Source of the DNA: Chloroflexota bacterium
GTDB lineage: Bacteria; Chloroflexota; Anaerolineae; Aggregatilineales; Phototrophicaceae
Direction of reading: 5' to 3'
Length of the DNA: 52,803 nt
Assembly (NCBI GenBank): GCA_011523705.1
Contig: WTGC01000102.1
Location: 1-52,803, forward strand
Positions 25,090 to 36,017 of the stretch are shown piece by piece. Under the pieces are notes generated by a model. It made no database searches, had not been told where the DNA came from, and saw only the letters and a program-made list of their open reading frames with translations. Position numbers and translations under genes: made by a program. Numbering within the stretch: position 1 is the stretch's first letter; each line of letters starts with the position of its first letter.

Positions 25090-26489
25090 CTTGCTGCCCC
25101 AGCTTGCGGATCCGCAATCATAATAGAGCGCATGCCGACATGATTGTTGCGGAGACTAATAGCGACATCCTCATGTATGAGGCCAGCCCAGCAATTCTGC
25201 GGATTGCGCGCTTTCACTTCCGTCATGCGGATGGCGCCCCAGACCACCGCCCGTTCGCCCGGCGCCAGATAGCGAAAGGTGTTCTCGCTCGCCTCGTCGT
25301 ATACCTCTTGCAGGCGGTCATCGCTCGCGATCGCCCAGCGATAGGGAAAGCTGGATATCGAAGTCTCGCATTGAATGCCGACGCGCCAGGCGCCCGATTC
25401 ATCAAAGAAGCCCAGGGTTCCCGCCAGCTGATTCTGTTGATACACGGTTCCCGGCGCCGGACCACTGGTGCGAATCGGCACCGGTCCATAATTTTCGACT
25501 GTGAGGCGAAACACGAGCATATCGCCCAAAGGCACCGTGATCCGTTGCGAATAAGCAAGCGATGAAGCGTCGTCAGGTTGTGGCAGGACAGCGCCCAGGC
25601 TCTCGCCGTTGGATAACCACTTTTCGTCGTAGGGCCGCACCTCAAACGCGACATCCACTCCCGGCGCCTGTGGCTTGATTTCCGCGAAGGGTTTTCCGCC
25701 CGTCTCGATCGTCAGATCTGCTTCCATCCTGACGCGCTGCCCGACGTGGTCTTGCGCCAGCGCGACCACGCGATAGGCGCCATCGGGCGGCGGATCCACG
25801 CCCAGATCAATGCCGCCCTCATAATCGAAGAGATGACGCCCCGCTTCGCCATATTGGCGTTCTTCCACGCGCGCCGAAATGGGAATCCGCAGATCGTCCT
25901 CGGCCAGGAGAAAGACATCCAGCCGCTCCACATCCTTTTCCAGGTATACATTGATACTGACGCGATCAGCGACGCCGTCCTGATTGGGCGAAAATACATC
26001 GGGAGAAACGGTAAACTCCGACATGATCGGCAAGGGCGTGTCGCCTTTCTCCACCAGCAGCGAACCGTCCACGCTCGCGGAATTGCCTTCGCCTTCTTGC
26101 GCTTCCAGAACCCAGCGATAAAGGCCATTCGGAATGAGCCGCCGCTCAATTTTGCCGTAGACTGTTTCGTCTTCTTGTACAAACCCATCCACCACCCCGC
26201 TGAAGAGCACGCTGTATTCGCCGGCGTCGCGCGGCTGGCGATCACGGAAATAGAATTGCCGGCCCGCCTCAGAAACTAGAGACAGGCTTATCGTCGCTGG
26301 GCGCGATAGGCGGTATTCAAATGCAGTGAGGTCGTCTTCGCCATCGGCATTGGGGCTTATCGCCGGCCGGTCGAAAATGGCATCAAGAATAAGGGGTGCG
26401 GGCGGCTTTATAAGAATGTTGCCGACTACGAAGACGATTGCGAGCCCGAAGGCGGCGGCCAGCAGCGTAAGCATTCGTGACAGGCGCAT
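25086..26489 (-). CDS. Membrane-anchored extracellular protein with SPNxDG repeats
   Basis: 467 residues. One N-terminal signal anchor (about residues 7-26) leads into a beta-rich extracytoplasmic region. Two motifs, AISPNADGEDD and VFSPNQDGVAD, match the SPNxDGxxD pattern of gliding-associated and FlgD-Ig-like domains, where it is thought to bind calcium. No catalytic motif is seen. It may be a structural surface protein, and the two co-translated glycosyltransferases could modify it or the polymer it binds. That link is inference from the operon alone. Confidence 0.7.
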   Translation of the reverse strand: MRLSRMLTLLAAAFGLAIVFVVGNILIKPPAPLILDAIFDRPAISPNADGEDDLTAFEYRLSRPATISLSLVSEAGRQFYFRDRQPRDAGEYSVLFSGVVDGFVQEDETVYGKIERRLIPNGLYRWVLEAQEGEGNSASVDGSLLVEKGDTPLPIMSEFTVSPDVFSPNQDGVADRVSINVYLEKDVERLDVFLLAEDDLRIPISARVEERQYGEAGRHLFDYEGGIDLGVDPPPDGAYRVVALAQDHVGQRVRMEADLTIETGGKPFAEIKPQAPGVDVAFEVRPYDEKWLSNGESLGAVLPQPDDASSLAYSQRITVPLGDMLVFRLTVENYGPVPIRTSGPAPGTVYQQNQLAGTLGFFDESGAWRVGIQCETSISSFPYRWAIASDDRLQEVYDEASENTFRYLAPGERAVVWGAIRMTEVKARNPQNCWAGLIHEDVAISLRNNHVGMRSIMIADPQAGAAS

Positions 26490-26525
26490 GCGCGGTCGTC
26501 CAGAATTTCATATATCAACATTTAG

Positions 26526-26554
26526 AGTCTACAGATGGGCTCGTTTGCGAGCAA
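26526..26554 (-). promoter_or_regulatory. Putative promoter of the SPNxDG protein / GT2 operon
   Basis: Reading the minus strand, TTGCTC (26554-26549) is followed by a 17-base spacer and TAGACT (26531-26526), ending 36 bases before the operon start. A perfect hairpin-like palindrome, GCTCG-TTTG-CGAGC (26539-26552), covers the -35 box and could serve as an operator. Confidence 0.45.
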
Positions 26555-26668
26555 GTCCAATTCAAAGCCGCCAAGCGCCAGCGCCACCTTCGGGAGCCCC
26601 CGAGTCGTCATGCGCAGCGTACATGGAGCTCTAGCAATTGACCCGCAGGGCTTATCATTGGCGAGGAA

Positions 26669-29170
26669 TTGAGCTACACTTTCCATTCCCTGGTCACCTT
26701 CGCTAGCGAGGAAGCAGAGAACCCCTTGGCAACGGACGCGACATTGGACTTGGACAGAATCAAAAACGCAGCGGCAAAGACCGACGATGTCTTCGAGCTT
26801 CCCCTGCTGCCGCTGAACGGGCAGGTGCTTTTTCCAAGCGTGCTGAGCTTGGTGCCGCTGGCCACGGAGGCGCAAGCCAAAGCGGTAGCCTGCGCGCGCG
26901 AGAGTGGGACAACCCTCATCGCTTGCAAGCTTCGCGTCGAGCAATCCGACCGCGCTCTCAAAGACAAGCTTCATGCCATTGGCACGGAAATCGCGCCGGG
27001 AAAGACAAGCGAAATCACGGATGCAAGCGTACAGCTTCTGGCGCAGGGCCGGCGGCGCGTGCGAATTCTCGATGTCCGACAAAATGGCGCGTATCCCATC
27101 GCCAGAGCCTGCGCCATGGTCGAAGAAAATGTCGAGCCCGAGAAGTTGGAATCGCTGGCGACGGCGCTAAAGGAGCTCTTCAAACACAGCAGCCAGTACA
27201 ATGAGGCGATGCCCGACAGCATTGTGAAGCATGTACTCTCGCTCCAAGATCCCGGGCTGCTCTGTGACTCGCTGGCTTCGATACTGCCGCTAGCGCCGGA
27301 AGACTCGCAGCAGTTGCTGGAGCTTGAGGATGTCGCCAAGCGCCTGGAATTGCTGGCCGTCCTGCTCGCGTCCGAATTGCAGGACAACGAATTCCACGAT
27401 GAGGTGCATGCGCGCCTGCAAGACGAGATCGCCGCCAATCAACGCGAGATGTACCTGCGCGAGCAGGTCCGCGTCATTCAGCAGGAATTGGGGGATGGCG
27501 ATATCTTCCAGCAGGAGATGCGCGAGCTCTCTGAACGAATCCGCGCGGCAAATCTGCCCGCTGAGGTGCAGGAAAAGGCGATGAAAGAGGTGTCGCGGTT
27601 GGGCGTCATCCCACCGATGTCGCCGGAGTCGGGCGTGATTCATACCTACCTGGATCGACTGCTGACTTTACCCTGGAATGTGCTGAGCGAAGAAAATCTC
27701 GACCTGAAGAACGCCGAGGACATACTGGAGCGCGCCCACTACGGGCTGTCCAAGGTTAAGGCGCGCATCATCGAACATATCGCGGTGCGCAAGCTGGCCA
27801 AGGATAAGATGAAGAGCCCGATTCTGTGCTTTGTAGGTCCGCCCGGCGTCGGCAAGACATCGCTCGGCAAGAGCATCTCTGAGGCGCTTGGCTGCAAATT
27901 CCTGCGCATCAGCCTGGGCGGCGTGCGCGATGAAGCGGAAATCCGCGGCCACCGCCGCACATACATTGGCTCGATGCCGGGTCGCATTCTTCAGCAGATG
28001 GAGCGCGCCGAAACGGTGAATCCCGTTTTTGTGCTCGATGAAATCGACAAGATGAGCGCGGATTTTCGCGGCGATCCGGCCTCAGCGCTGCTCGAAGTGC
28101 TCGACCCAGAGCAAAACTTCAACTTTGTCGACCATTACTTGGAAGTGCCTTACGACCTGTCCAAAGTGACATTTATCACCACCGCCAATGATCTGTACGC
28201 GATTCCGGAAGCGCTGGAAGATCGCCTCGAAGTCATTGAATTCAAGGGCTATTCGGAAGAAGAGAAGATCGAGATCGCGCGCCGCTTCCTCGTACCCAAG
28301 CAGCTGAAAGCGAATGGCATCGCCGAGGCCGGCATCCGCTTCTCCGGCCAGGCGCTGCAGCACATCATCAGGCATTACACCTACGAAAGCGGCGTGCGCA
28401 ATCTCGAGCGCGAGATCTCCAGGATGTGCCGCAGAATCGCCCGGCAGGTCGCCTCGGAACGCGGCTATCCGCGGAGGATCTCGCCCGCAATCATCGACAA
28501 GCACCTCGGTCCGCCCCAGATGCTTGACTCCAAAGTCAATCGCTGTGACGCGATCGGGATTGTCAGCGGCTTGGTGTGGACGCCCAATGGCGGCGAGATC
28601 CAGACGGTCGAAGTCTCGCTGGCGCCGGGCAAAGGCAATCTGATGCTGACCGGTCAGCTCGGGGACGTGCTGCAGGAGTCGGCGCATATCGCCCTCAGTT
28701 ATCTGCGCGCGCGGTCGAAGGCTTTTGATTTGCCCGCCGATGACTTCGACAACTATGATATTCACGTGCACATGCCGGAGGGCGCGGTGCCGAAAGATGG
28801 CCCCTCAGCCGGCATCACACTGGCGACGGCGCTGGTCTCGGCTTATACCGAGCGTCCGGCGAGCGCGGAATTCGCGATGACGGGGGAGATTACGCTGCGC
28901 GGCCACGTCTTGCCGGTGGGCGGCGTTGTGGAAAAGATTTTAGCAGCCCGCCGCCGGGGCATTCCGCACATTATCCTGCCCAAAGACAATAAGAAGGACT
29001 TGCACGACCTGCCCAAGACAGCGAAGCGCGATGTCTCGATCAGCTTCGTTGAGGATATGAATGAGGTCTTGGAATTGGCGCTGAGAGAGCCGCCCGATGT
29101 CAGGCTGCGCGATCTCGACGCCGAAACGCGAAAGGGCGCCGATGAGCAAGGCGATCACGATGACGATTGA
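26669..29170 (+). CDS. lon: ATP-dependent protease Lon
   Basis: 833 residues. The LON N-domain begins near ELPLLPLNGQVLFP. The AAA+ module has Walker A GPPGVGKT (residues 390-397) and Walker B VFVLDEIDKM. The protease domain has catalytic Ser713 in KDGPSAG and Lys756 in GHVLPVGGVVEK. It forms a cytoplasmic hexamer that degrades damaged and regulatory proteins. The start is uncertain: TTG 26669 has GAGGA almost touching it, and a TTG near 26725 follows GAGGAAG at better spacing. No CIRCE element is visible upstream. Confidence 0.95.
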   Translation: MSYTFHSLVTFASEEAENPLATDATLDLDRIKNAAAKTDDVFELPLLPLNGQVLFPSVLSLVPLATEAQAKAVACARESGTTLIACKLRVEQSDRALKDKLHAIGTEIAPGKTSEITDASVQLLAQGRRRVRILDVRQNGAYPIARACAMVEENVEPEKLESLATALKELFKHSSQYNEAMPDSIVKHVLSLQDPGLLCDSLASILPLAPEDSQQLLELEDVAKRLELLAVLLASELQDNEFHDEVHARLQDEIAANQREMYLREQVRVIQQELGDGDIFQQEMRELSERIRAANLPAEVQEKAMKEVSRLGVIPPMSPESGVIHTYLDRLLTLPWNVLSEENLDLKNAEDILERAHYGLSKVKARIIEHIAVRKLAKDKMKSPILCFVGPPGVGKTSLGKSISEALGCKFLRISLGGVRDEAEIRGHRRTYIGSMPGRILQQMERAETVNPVFVLDEIDKMSADFRGDPASALLEVLDPEQNFNFVDHYLEVPYDLSKVTFITTANDLYAIPEALEDRLEVIEFKGYSEEEKIEIARRFLVPKQLKANGIAEAGIRFSGQALQHIIRHYTYESGVRNLEREISRMCRRIARQVASERGYPRRISPAIIDKHLGPPQMLDSKVNRCDAIGIVSGLVWTPNGGEIQTVEVSLAPGKGNLMLTGQLGDVLQESAHIALSYLRARSKAFDLPADDFDNYDIHVHMPEGAVPKDGPSAGITLATALVSAYTERPASAEFAMTGEITLRGHVLPVGGVVEKILAARRRGIPHIILPKDNKKDLHDLPKTAKRDVSISFVEDMNEVLELALREPPDVRLRDLDAETRKGADEQGDHDDD

Positions 29171-29284
29171 AGCGCTCGGCGGCGCTCCCTAATGCGGCGC
29201 CATATTGACGACTCGAGCCGTCCGCTCAGTTAGCCGACATAATCGGGCATCAGTCAATGAACCGTGACAGTTTCATCTGGGACC

Positions 29285-30883
29285 ATGTTCGGCAAATGCA
29301 ATAGGCGATGCGCTCTCGCCTTGATGATCGCCGCGCTACTTTGCGGTTGCAGCGCGCTCAGCCAGCCCACGGCGACGCCAACTCAAACGGCGACCAATAC
29401 GCCGACGGCCACGCCTGCACCGACCGAGTTGCCGAGCTCAAACCCGACAGAGACGGCGACGCCCGCGCCAACGGCCGTCCCCAGCGCGACGCCCAGTCCG
29501 ACGGACAGCCCCACTCCCACGCCGACGGCAACGCCGACCGCCACGCCCTCGCCAACCAATACGCCGACGATCACGCCGCTGCCCGTTCTGGGCTTCGTCT
29601 TTGACAATTGGGACGTGGTGGACGTCCCAGCGGCGATCGCCGGTGGGTTAGACAGCGCGATGATCGCCTTCTCAAGCTCCAACAATCGTCAGACCATCGC
29701 CAATATCGCGACGGCGCAGCCATTCACCGGCGTGCAAACAGTTTATTTCGTGTCGCCAACGGGTTCCCAGCGATATATTTCCGTTCTGGAATTATTCTCA
29801 ACCAGGAGCCTGGAAGTATTCGTTGCGCCTCGCGGCAACGCGCTGGCTTATGTCAAAACGGACGATGATCCGCGAACGAGCGGTCTCTATGTTTTGGATC
29901 TGGAAACCGGCTTTAGCGCGAGATTATTGCCGGGCTTGAATCCGCTGGTGCAGCGCGGCCACTATATGGCGCCCGACTGGTCGCCGGATGGAAGCCAGCT
30001 GGCGATTGCGGTGGCGACCGGATACGACATTGAGATCTACCTTGCGGCCAAGGACGGCTCAGCGCCTTTCAACATAAGCGCAAAGGGATCTTATGACCTG
30101 TGGCCGCGCTGGTCGCCCGATGGAAGGCATATCGCCTTCGTCTCCGATCGCGCCGATTGCCCGAGCTGGATACCGGGCGAGACAGACTTCTGCGACGCCT
30201 TGATCAAGCCGCCGCCGATCGATGGTCAGGTCTATATCTATGAAGTCGCCAGCGGCCGAAGCTGGCAGCTTGCGGACGTGGCTGTTTCCGAGCCGCCGAA
30301 GTGGATCGACGATACGCGCCTGGCATTCGCCAGCGGGGGTCCCTTCGACTTGGCGAATCCGCAGCGGCGCATCTGGCGCGCCGACATTGAGACGGGTGAA
30401 GCGCGCGAGCTGCGAATCGCCGGCGGCTCGCCTAGCGCAAGCTACCTTTCCGACTCCTGGTCGCCCGCCGGGAATCGCGTTGTCGTCCAACTGGCTGACA
30501 ATCGAAACGAGATTGTCTTGCTTGACGCGGCCGGGCGCCTGCTCGGGCGAGACAGCGAGCTGGACTTCCCGCGCTTCGGCATGACCGCCAGCTGGTCATC
30601 CGATGGCGCGCGAATCGCGATTGGCGGCACGGCGGGGCAATGCCCCTTTGGCATCCGCGTGAAGAACAGCGGCTTCGGCAATGTAGCCAGCGGCAGCCCG
30701 CCGCCGACGATGTGCAATCCGCGCTTCTCACCAGATGGACAATACATCGCGTTCACGGGTGTCAATCCCTCGGTGGATGGGCGCAACGACATCTATATCG
30801 CCAGTTACAACGGATTCGGCGCCACCAGCTTGACGCGCAGTCTGCGCGGCCAGGTTGAGCTTATCGGCTGGGTCGGCGGGTAA
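29285..30883 (+). CDS. Lipoprotein with Thr/Pro linker and TolB-like beta-propeller
   Basis: 532 residues. The signal peptide ends in a lipobox with Cys22 (LLCGC). Residues ~28-105 are a low-complexity TPTATP-type linker that would hold the rest away from the membrane. The C-terminal ~420 residues contain repeated PD40/WD40-like blades: PDWSPDGSQLAIA, PRWSPDGRHIAFVSDR, ASWSSDGARIAIGG and PRFSPDGQYIAFTG. Such propellers bind protein or glycan partners, and no catalytic site is visible. The ATG at 29285 gives a compact signal peptide; a GTG at 29264 is possible. Confidence 0.82.
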   Translation: MFGKCNRRCALALMIAALLCGCSALSQPTATPTQTATNTPTATPAPTELPSSNPTETATPAPTAVPSATPSPTDSPTPTPTATPTATPSPTNTPTITPLPVLGFVFDNWDVVDVPAAIAGGLDSAMIAFSSSNNRQTIANIATAQPFTGVQTVYFVSPTGSQRYISVLELFSTRSLEVFVAPRGNALAYVKTDDDPRTSGLYVLDLETGFSARLLPGLNPLVQRGHYMAPDWSPDGSQLAIAVATGYDIEIYLAAKDGSAPFNISAKGSYDLWPRWSPDGRHIAFVSDRADCPSWIPGETDFCDALIKPPPIDGQVYIYEVASGRSWQLADVAVSEPPKWIDDTRLAFASGGPFDLANPQRRIWRADIETGEARELRIAGGSPSASYLSDSWSPAGNRVVVQLADNRNEIVLLDAAGRLLGRDSELDFPRFGMTASWSSDGARIAIGGTAGQCPFGIRVKNSGFGNVASGSPPPTMCNPRFSPDGQYIAFTGVNPSVDGRNDIYIASYNGFGATSLTRSLRGQVELIGWVGG

Positions 30884-30950
30884 CGGTAGCGAAATCCATG
30901 GACTGCCCTTATATTGACTGCGCTTGCGGAAGGACGATTCGGAGAGGAAC

Positions 30951-31700
30951 ATGACAGCCCAACTCGAGGACAAGATTGCGCTGGTCACCGGCGGGGGACG
31001 TGGCATCGGGCGAGCGATATGCCTGGAACTGGCTGCCCGTGGCGCGACCGTGATCGTGAATTACAAAAGCAGCGCCGCCGCCGCCGCCGAAGTCGTGACG
31101 CAAATCAAAGCGGCTGGCGGCCTTGCCAAGAGCCTGCAGACCGACGTCAGTGACGCAGACCAGGTCGCTGCCATGTTTAAGGCGATCGTCTCCGAATTCG
31201 GCACGGTCGATATTCTTGTCAATAACGCCGGCATGACGCGCGACAACGTCATCATGATGATGAAACCGGCTGACTTTGATGTCGTGATCGAAACGAATCT
31301 GCGCAGTTGCTGGCTCTGCTGCAAGACGGCCGCGCGCACGATGATGCGCAAACGAAAGGGCAGCATCATCAACATCACCAGCGTGGTGGGCATCGCCGGC
31401 AATGGCGGCCAGACAAACTATGCCGCCAGCAAAGCGGGCATCATTGGCTTGACCAAGTCGCTGGCGAAAGAAGTCGCCGCGCGCGGCATTCGCGTCAATG
31501 CGGTGGCGCCCGGCTTCGTCGAAACCGATATGACGGCGGACCTGACCGACGATATTAAGGAAAAAGCGATTGAAGCGATTCCGCTGGGGCGGATGGGCGC
31601 GCCGGAAGATATCGCCAAAGCGGTCGCCTTCCTCGCATCGGACGACGCCGCCTACATCACCGGGCAGACCCTGGTCGTCGACGGCGGTATGGTGATGTAA
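30951..31700 (+). CDS. fabG: 3-oxoacyl-[ACP] reductase (SDR family)
   Basis: 249 residues. A classical short-chain dehydrogenase with the cofactor loop TGGGRGIG (13-20), NNAG (91-94), and catalytic Ser144, Tyr157, Lys161 (TNYAASK) with Asn116. The MTRDN segment after NNAG and the end [12 protein letters not shown] are typical of FabG, which reduces 3-ketoacyl-ACP with NADPH in fatty-acid elongation. No other fab gene is nearby, so a PhaB-like or other SDR role cannot be excluded. A strong GGAGAGGA precedes the ATG. Confidence 0.9.
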   Translation: MTAQLEDKIALVTGGGRGIGRAICLELAARGATVIVNYKSSAAAAAEVVTQIKAAGGLAKSLQTDVSDADQVAAMFKAIVSEFGTVDILVNNAGMTRDNVIMMMKPADFDVVIETNLRSCWLCCKTAARTMMRKRKGSIINITSVVGIAGNGGQTNYAASKAGIIGLTKSLAKEVAARGIRVNAVAPGFVETDMTADLTDDIKEKAIEAIPLGRMGAPEDIAKAVAFLASDDAAYITGQTLVVDGGMVM

Positions 31701-31732
31701 GTCTGCGGCCGCTTTTCAAAAGGAGCTGTAAC

Positions 31733-32080
31733 ATGAGTACGATTTTCTCGAAGATCATCGCCAAGGAAATCCCGGCCGATATAGTCTATGAAGACGAACT
31801 CGTGCTTGCCTTCCGCGATATCGCACCGCAAGCGCCCGTTCATATCTTAATCATTCCCAAAAAGGAATTCCCCACCGCCAACGATGTCAAAGTGGCGGAC
31901 GAAGCGACGTTGGGACGGCTGTTCACCGCCGCGGCAAAAATCGCGCGGGACGAAGGCATCGCTGACGACGGCTACCGCCTCATCGTCAACTGCAACGAAC
32001 ACGGCGGCCAAGAAGTTTTTCATCTGCATATGCACTTGCTGGGCGGGCGTAACCTTGGACCCATGCTGGCGAGACAGTGA
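31733..32080 (+). CDS. HIT family (HinT-like) nucleotide hydrolase
   Basis: 115 residues with [18 protein letters not shown] at the start and the histidine triad HLHMHLL (His97, His99, His101) near the end. This is the HinT/PKCI branch, which hydrolyses AMP-lysine and similar phosphoramidates. AAAAGGAG lies about 9 bases before the ATG, and fabG ends 32 bases upstream. The two are probably co-transcribed. It converges on the DsbA-like gene with an 11-base gap. Confidence 0.94.
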   Translation: MSTIFSKIIAKEIPADIVYEDELVLAFRDIAPQAPVHILIIPKKEFPTANDVKVADEATLGRLFTAAAKIARDEGIADDGYRLIVNCNEHGGQEVFHLHMHLLGGRNLGPMLARQ

Positions 32081-32091
32081 GCCCGCTGTCC

Positions 32092-32997
32092 CTAGTTGCT
32101 GGCGCCGGCCGTGGCGTCCACTGTTGCTGTCGCGTTCGTTGTTGCGGTCACATCGGCTGTTGCCGTTGCCTCCATTGTCGCGGTCGGCGCCGCCTCGGTA
32201 GCGGTGTCGGCGGCTTGTGGACCCGCTGCAGCCGGGGCTGATGGCGCTGGCGCGCTCGGCTGACCCCAATCGGCCGGCGTGGCATCGTCAATCGCTTGGA
32301 GAATCGTCGCAGTCGACGGGATAGAGCCAGCCTGGCTTGCGTCTACCGTGACGCCATTTACGCGCAAGGTGGGCGTAGTAGCAACCTCTTCGCCGTTGGC
32401 GGCTTCAAGGGTACCCGAGATTGCCGCCGAATTGAAACAATTGGTGAAGGCGCTGCTGCTCAAGCCGAGCCTCTCGACGCCGGTCAACAGACGGTTCTGT
32501 GAGAAGGCGGTATTGCCGTAGCGCGTCTGCCAGTCGAAGAGCACATCGTGCATCTCCCAGAACATGCCCTGCTGGCCGGCGCAAAGAGCCGCCCGGGAAG
32601 CGCCGGGCGCATTGGGAATCGACCCGGTATTAAGCGGCACGTAGGTGAAGAGGACTTGCCCCTGCCTAACCCGCTCTAGCACAGCGTCAAGGCTGTTGCT
32701 GTGAAAAGACTCGCAGCCGGGGCAGGCGAAGCTGGCGTATTCTTCCATCGTCACCGGCGCGTCCGCATTTCCCAAACGCGGGTAGCCTTTGGGCGAGTTG
32801 CTGCGTTCAATGCCCGCGTAACGCGCGGACAGGTCATCGGGAATGAAGGCATCCACCGGTTGATTGGAGACGACGAGGACAGCCGCGCCGACCACCGCCA
32901 CCACCACAATCAAGACGAGCAGCAGCAGGCGCTGGTTCTGCCGCCGCTGTTTCTGTCGGCGTTGACGCGCTTCGCGTGTGCGGCTCTTCTTCGCCAT
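32092..32997 (-). CDS. Membrane-anchored DsbA-like thioredoxin-fold protein
   Basis: 301 residues. A strongly basic N-terminus (KKSRTREARQRRQKQRRQ) leads into one transmembrane helix (about 24-44), giving an N-in/C-out anchor. The DsbA/thioredoxin_4 domain has CPGC at Cys92/Cys95 and the cis-Pro region TTPTLRVNG. The last ~60 residues are an Ala/Thr/Pro-rich low-complexity tail (ATATADVTATTNATA). It likely forms or isomerises disulfides outside the membrane, like BdbD. Redox partners could include the CcdA/TlpA proteins near 10 kb, which is inference. Confidence 0.87.
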   Translation of the reverse strand: MAKKSRTREARQRRQKQRRQNQRLLLLVLIVVVAVVGAAVLVVSNQPVDAFIPDDLSARYAGIERSNSPKGYPRLGNADAPVTMEEYASFACPGCESFHSNSLDAVLERVRQGQVLFTYVPLNTGSIPNAPGASRAALCAGQQGMFWEMHDVLFDWQTRYGNTAFSQNRLLTGVERLGLSSSAFTNCFNSAAISGTLEAANGEEVATTPTLRVNGVTVDASQAGSIPSTATILQAIDDATPADWGQPSAPAPSAPAAAGPQAADTATEAAPTATMEATATADVTATTNATATVDATAGASN

Positions 32998-33181
32998 GCG
33001 CTCCAGTCCTATTGGCTTGCGTTGTCGGCAAATGCGGCAAGTCTACTTGACGGCAAGCGATTTGTAAAATGACAAGTTGGCTGCAAATCCGCGCCGCGCG
33101 AGTGCAGGCGATGCCGCTTGTCTCAAACTGATATTCGCTTCAGCCGGGGCGTGCCCGCCCGTTTCCCAAGCAAGGAATCTT

Positions 33182-33190
33182 TGGTAGAAT
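33182..33190 (+). promoter_or_regulatory. Putative extended -10 promoter for aconitase
   Basis: TGGTAGAAT lies about 98 bases before the acnA ATG. TTTCCC at 33162-33167 is a weak -35 candidate at 17 bases. The 291-base stretch between the DsbA-like gene and acnA (32998-33288) holds nothing else I can identify. Confidence 0.35.
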
Positions 33191-33288
33191 CCGTTGTGGT
33201 CAAAGGCAAAACTCGTACAGATTGCGATAGCGATTTGACGGCGGCAGCAGCCTTTGAGACCGCTGTCGATGAAAAAGGGAAACCGTGC

Positions 33289-35994
33289 ATGGGTGACATA
33301 TTTGGAACGCGTGGAACGCTCAGCGCCGGCGGCAGAACGGCGAACATTTACCGCCTGAGCAAGCTTAGCGAGCAAGGTATCGGCCATATCGAAAAGCTGC
33401 CGTTCAGCATCAAGATTCTGCTCGAGAACGCGCTGCGCAATCAGGATGGGCGCCACTTCAAGCCGGAGGATGTAGAGCACCTGGCATCATGGGACGCGCG
33501 AAATCACCGCGCTGTGGAAATCCCCTTCAGCCCGGCGCGCGTGATCCTGCAGGATTTTACTGGCGTGCCCTCGTTGGTCGATTTGGCCGCGCTGCGCAGC
33601 GCCATGGCGCGCATGGGCGGCGATCCGCAGCGAATCAACCCGCAGGTGCCGGTCGATCTGGTGATCGACCATTCGGTACAAGTCGATGTCTTTGGCCGCT
33701 CAGACGCGATCATACGCAACGCCGAAATGGAATTTGTGCGTAATCGTGAGCGCTACGAATTTTTGCACTGGGGGCAGAAAGCTTTCGAGAACCTCAAGGT
33801 CGTGCCGCCAGCGACCGGCATCGTGCACCAAGTCAATCTCGAATATCTGGCGGATGTCGTGCAGCTTTACGACGATCCACAAGGTGATGGTTTCGTTGCC
33901 CTGCCAGATACGCTGGTGGGGACGGACAGCCACACGACCATGATCAACGGCTTGGGCGTGCTCGGCTGGGGCGTGGGCGGCATCGAGGCGGAAGCGGCGA
34001 TGCTCGGTCAGCCGATTTATATGCTGATGCCGGAGGTGGTTGGTTTCAAGCTCATCGGTCAATTGCCCGAGGGCGCCACCGCCACCGATCTCGTCCTCGT
34101 CGTCACGCAGATGCTGCGCGAGAAAGGGGTCGTCGGCAAATTCGTAGAATTTTACGGACCCGGTCTGAGCAGCATGACCCTGCCTGATCGCGCCACCATC
34201 GCCAACATGGCGCCGGAATATGGCGCGACCATGGGCTTCTTCCCCGTCGATGACGAGGCGCTCAGCTATCTGCGCCGCACCGGACGCGATAACAAGCTCG
34301 TCAGCCTGGTGGACGCCTACTGCAAGGAACAGGGCTTGTTCCGCCGCGATGGCACGGACGATCCCGAGTTCAACGATACGCTGGAGCTGGACTTAAGCGC
34401 GGTCGAGCCGAGCGTCGCCGGTCCTCTGCGTCCACAAGACCGAATCCTGGTGCGCGAGCTCAAGCCGACCTTTCATCAAGTCCTGACTGCGCCGCTGGGT
34501 CCGCAGGGCTTCGCGCTCGCCGACGATCAGCTGGGCGCGAGCGGAAAAGTCCGCTCCAATGGCGACAGCGCCGAGATCAAACACGGCTCAGTCGTCATCG
34601 CCGCCATCACCTCTTGCACCAATACCAGCAATCCGTCGGTGATGGTCGCCGCTGGTCTGCTGGCGAGGAAAGCCAACGAACGGGGCTTGAAGCGCAAGCC
34701 GTATGTCAAAACCAGCCTGGCGCCCGGCTCCAAGGTCGTGACCGAATACCTTGACCGGGCTGGCTTAACGCCACATTTGGAGGCGCTCGGTTTCCACACA
34801 GTCGGATACGGCTGCACCACTTGCATCGGCAACAGCGGTCCCTTGCCTGATCCGGTGCGCGAGGCGATACACGAAGCCGATATCGTAGCGGCCTCGGTAT
34901 TGAGCGGCAATCGCAATTTTGGCGGCCGGATCGGACCAGACGTGCGCGCGAATTTCCTGGCGTCGCCGCCCTTGGTCGTGGCTTACGCGCTGGCGGGCAA
35001 GGTCGACATCGACCTCGAGAATGAACCGATCGCGACGGACGCCGCGGGCGCGGATGTTTACTTGCGCGACATTTGGCCCAGTCAGCGGGAGATCGTCGAG
35101 ACGGTGCAAAACAGCCTGGATGCCGGCATGTATCTGGAACAGTATGGCAATGTCTATGACGGGAATCCACAGTGGAATGAGATCCCCAGCACGGATGAGC
35201 CGGTCTACCAATGGAGCAGCACAAGCACATACATCCAGGAGCCGCCCTTCTTCATCGATCTGCCACCGGTCGCGCCGCCAATCTCGCCGATAAAAGGCGC
35301 GCGCGTCATGGTCAAAGGCGGCGACTCGGTCACGACTGATCATATCTCGCCGGCCGGAGCCATCGCGATCAACGGTCCCGCCGGGCAGTACTTGCTGGAG
35401 CGCGACGTCAGCCCGCAATACTTCAACAGCTTCGGCTCCCGGCGCGGCAACGACCGGGTGATGACCCGCGGCACCTTCGCCAACGTGCGGCTGCGGAATC
35501 TGCTGGCGCCCGGCAGCGAAGGCGGCGTCACCATCTACCTGCCGACAAGGGAGGAGATGCCGATTTACGATGCCGCGCTGCGATACGAGGAAGATGGCAC
35601 GCCGCTGATCGTCTTGGCTGGCAAAGATTATGGCATGGGTTCATCTCGTGATTGGGCGGCAAAAGGCACGCTGTTGCTCGGCATCAAGTCGGTCATCGCC
35701 GAAAGCATTGAACGGATCCACCGCAGCAATCTGGTCATGATGGGCGTCTTGCCGCTCACATTTGCCGATGGCGAGTCATACAACTCTCTCGGATTGAGCG
35801 GGCATGAATCCTACGACATCCCCATCAACGATGACGTCCAGCCATTGGACAGCTTGACCGTGACCGCGACCGACGAGGGCGGCAAGGTGACGCGATTCGA
35901 AGTCACGGTTCGTCTCGATACGCCAGTAGAGGTCGACTATTATCGCAATGGCGGCATCCTGCATGCTGTCTTGCGCAACTTCCTGGCCGATTAA
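33289..35994 (+). CDS. acnA: Aconitate hydratase A
   Basis: 901 residues, the size of AcnA/IRP1-type aconitases. The [4Fe-4S] ligands are Cys443 (TSCTNTSN), Cys509 and Cys512 ([13 protein letters not shown]). Other blocks are [42 protein letters not shown] and [16 protein letters not shown]. It interconverts citrate and isocitrate in the TCA cycle. The ATG at 33289 follows AAGGGA by 8 bases; the open frame further upstream lacks family similarity. A good intrinsic terminator follows the gene. Confidence 0.97.
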   Translation: MGDIFGTRGTLSAGGRTANIYRLSKLSEQGIGHIEKLPFSIKILLENALRNQDGRHFKPEDVEHLASWDARNHRAVEIPFSPARVILQDFTGVPSLVDLAALRSAMARMGGDPQRINPQVPVDLVIDHSVQVDVFGRSDAIIRNAEMEFVRNRERYEFLHWGQKAFENLKVVPPATGIVHQVNLEYLADVVQLYDDPQGDGFVALPDTLVGTDSHTTMINGLGVLGWGVGGIEAEAAMLGQPIYMLMPEVVGFKLIGQLPEGATATDLVLVVTQMLREKGVVGKFVEFYGPGLSSMTLPDRATIANMAPEYGATMGFFPVDDEALSYLRRTGRDNKLVSLVDAYCKEQGLFRRDGTDDPEFNDTLELDLSAVEPSVAGPLRPQDRILVRELKPTFHQVLTAPLGPQGFALADDQLGASGKVRSNGDSAEIKHGSVVIAAITSCTNTSNPSVMVAAGLLARKANERGLKRKPYVKTSLAPGSKVVTEYLDRAGLTPHLEALGFHTVGYGCTTCIGNSGPLPDPVREAIHEADIVAASVLSGNRNFGGRIGPDVRANFLASPPLVVAYALAGKVDIDLENEPIATDAAGADVYLRDIWPSQREIVETVQNSLDAGMYLEQYGNVYDGNPQWNEIPSTDEPVYQWSSTSTYIQEPPFFIDLPPVAPPISPIKGARVMVKGGDSVTTDHISPAGAIAINGPAGQYLLERDVSPQYFNSFGSRRGNDRVMTRGTFANVRLRNLLAPGSEGGVTIYLPTREEMPIYDAALRYEEDGTPLIVLAGKDYGMGSSRDWAAKGTLLLGIKSVIAESIERIHRSNLVMMGVLPLTFADGESYNSLGLSGHESYDIPINDDVQPLDSLTVTATDEGGKVTRFEVTVRLDTPVEVDYYRNGGILHAVLRNFLAD

Positions 35995-36017
35995 CCGGAT
36001 TGCAAGCGCATCAGGCC

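Noticed and set aside
26490..26668. Search for a CIRCE (HrcA) site before lon
   Set aside because: No TTAGCACTC-N9-GAGTGCTAA-like inverted repeat is present.
29358..29604. Open frames on both strands across the Thr/Pro linker
   Set aside because: They arise from the low-complexity repeat in the lipoprotein linker, which keeps all frames open.
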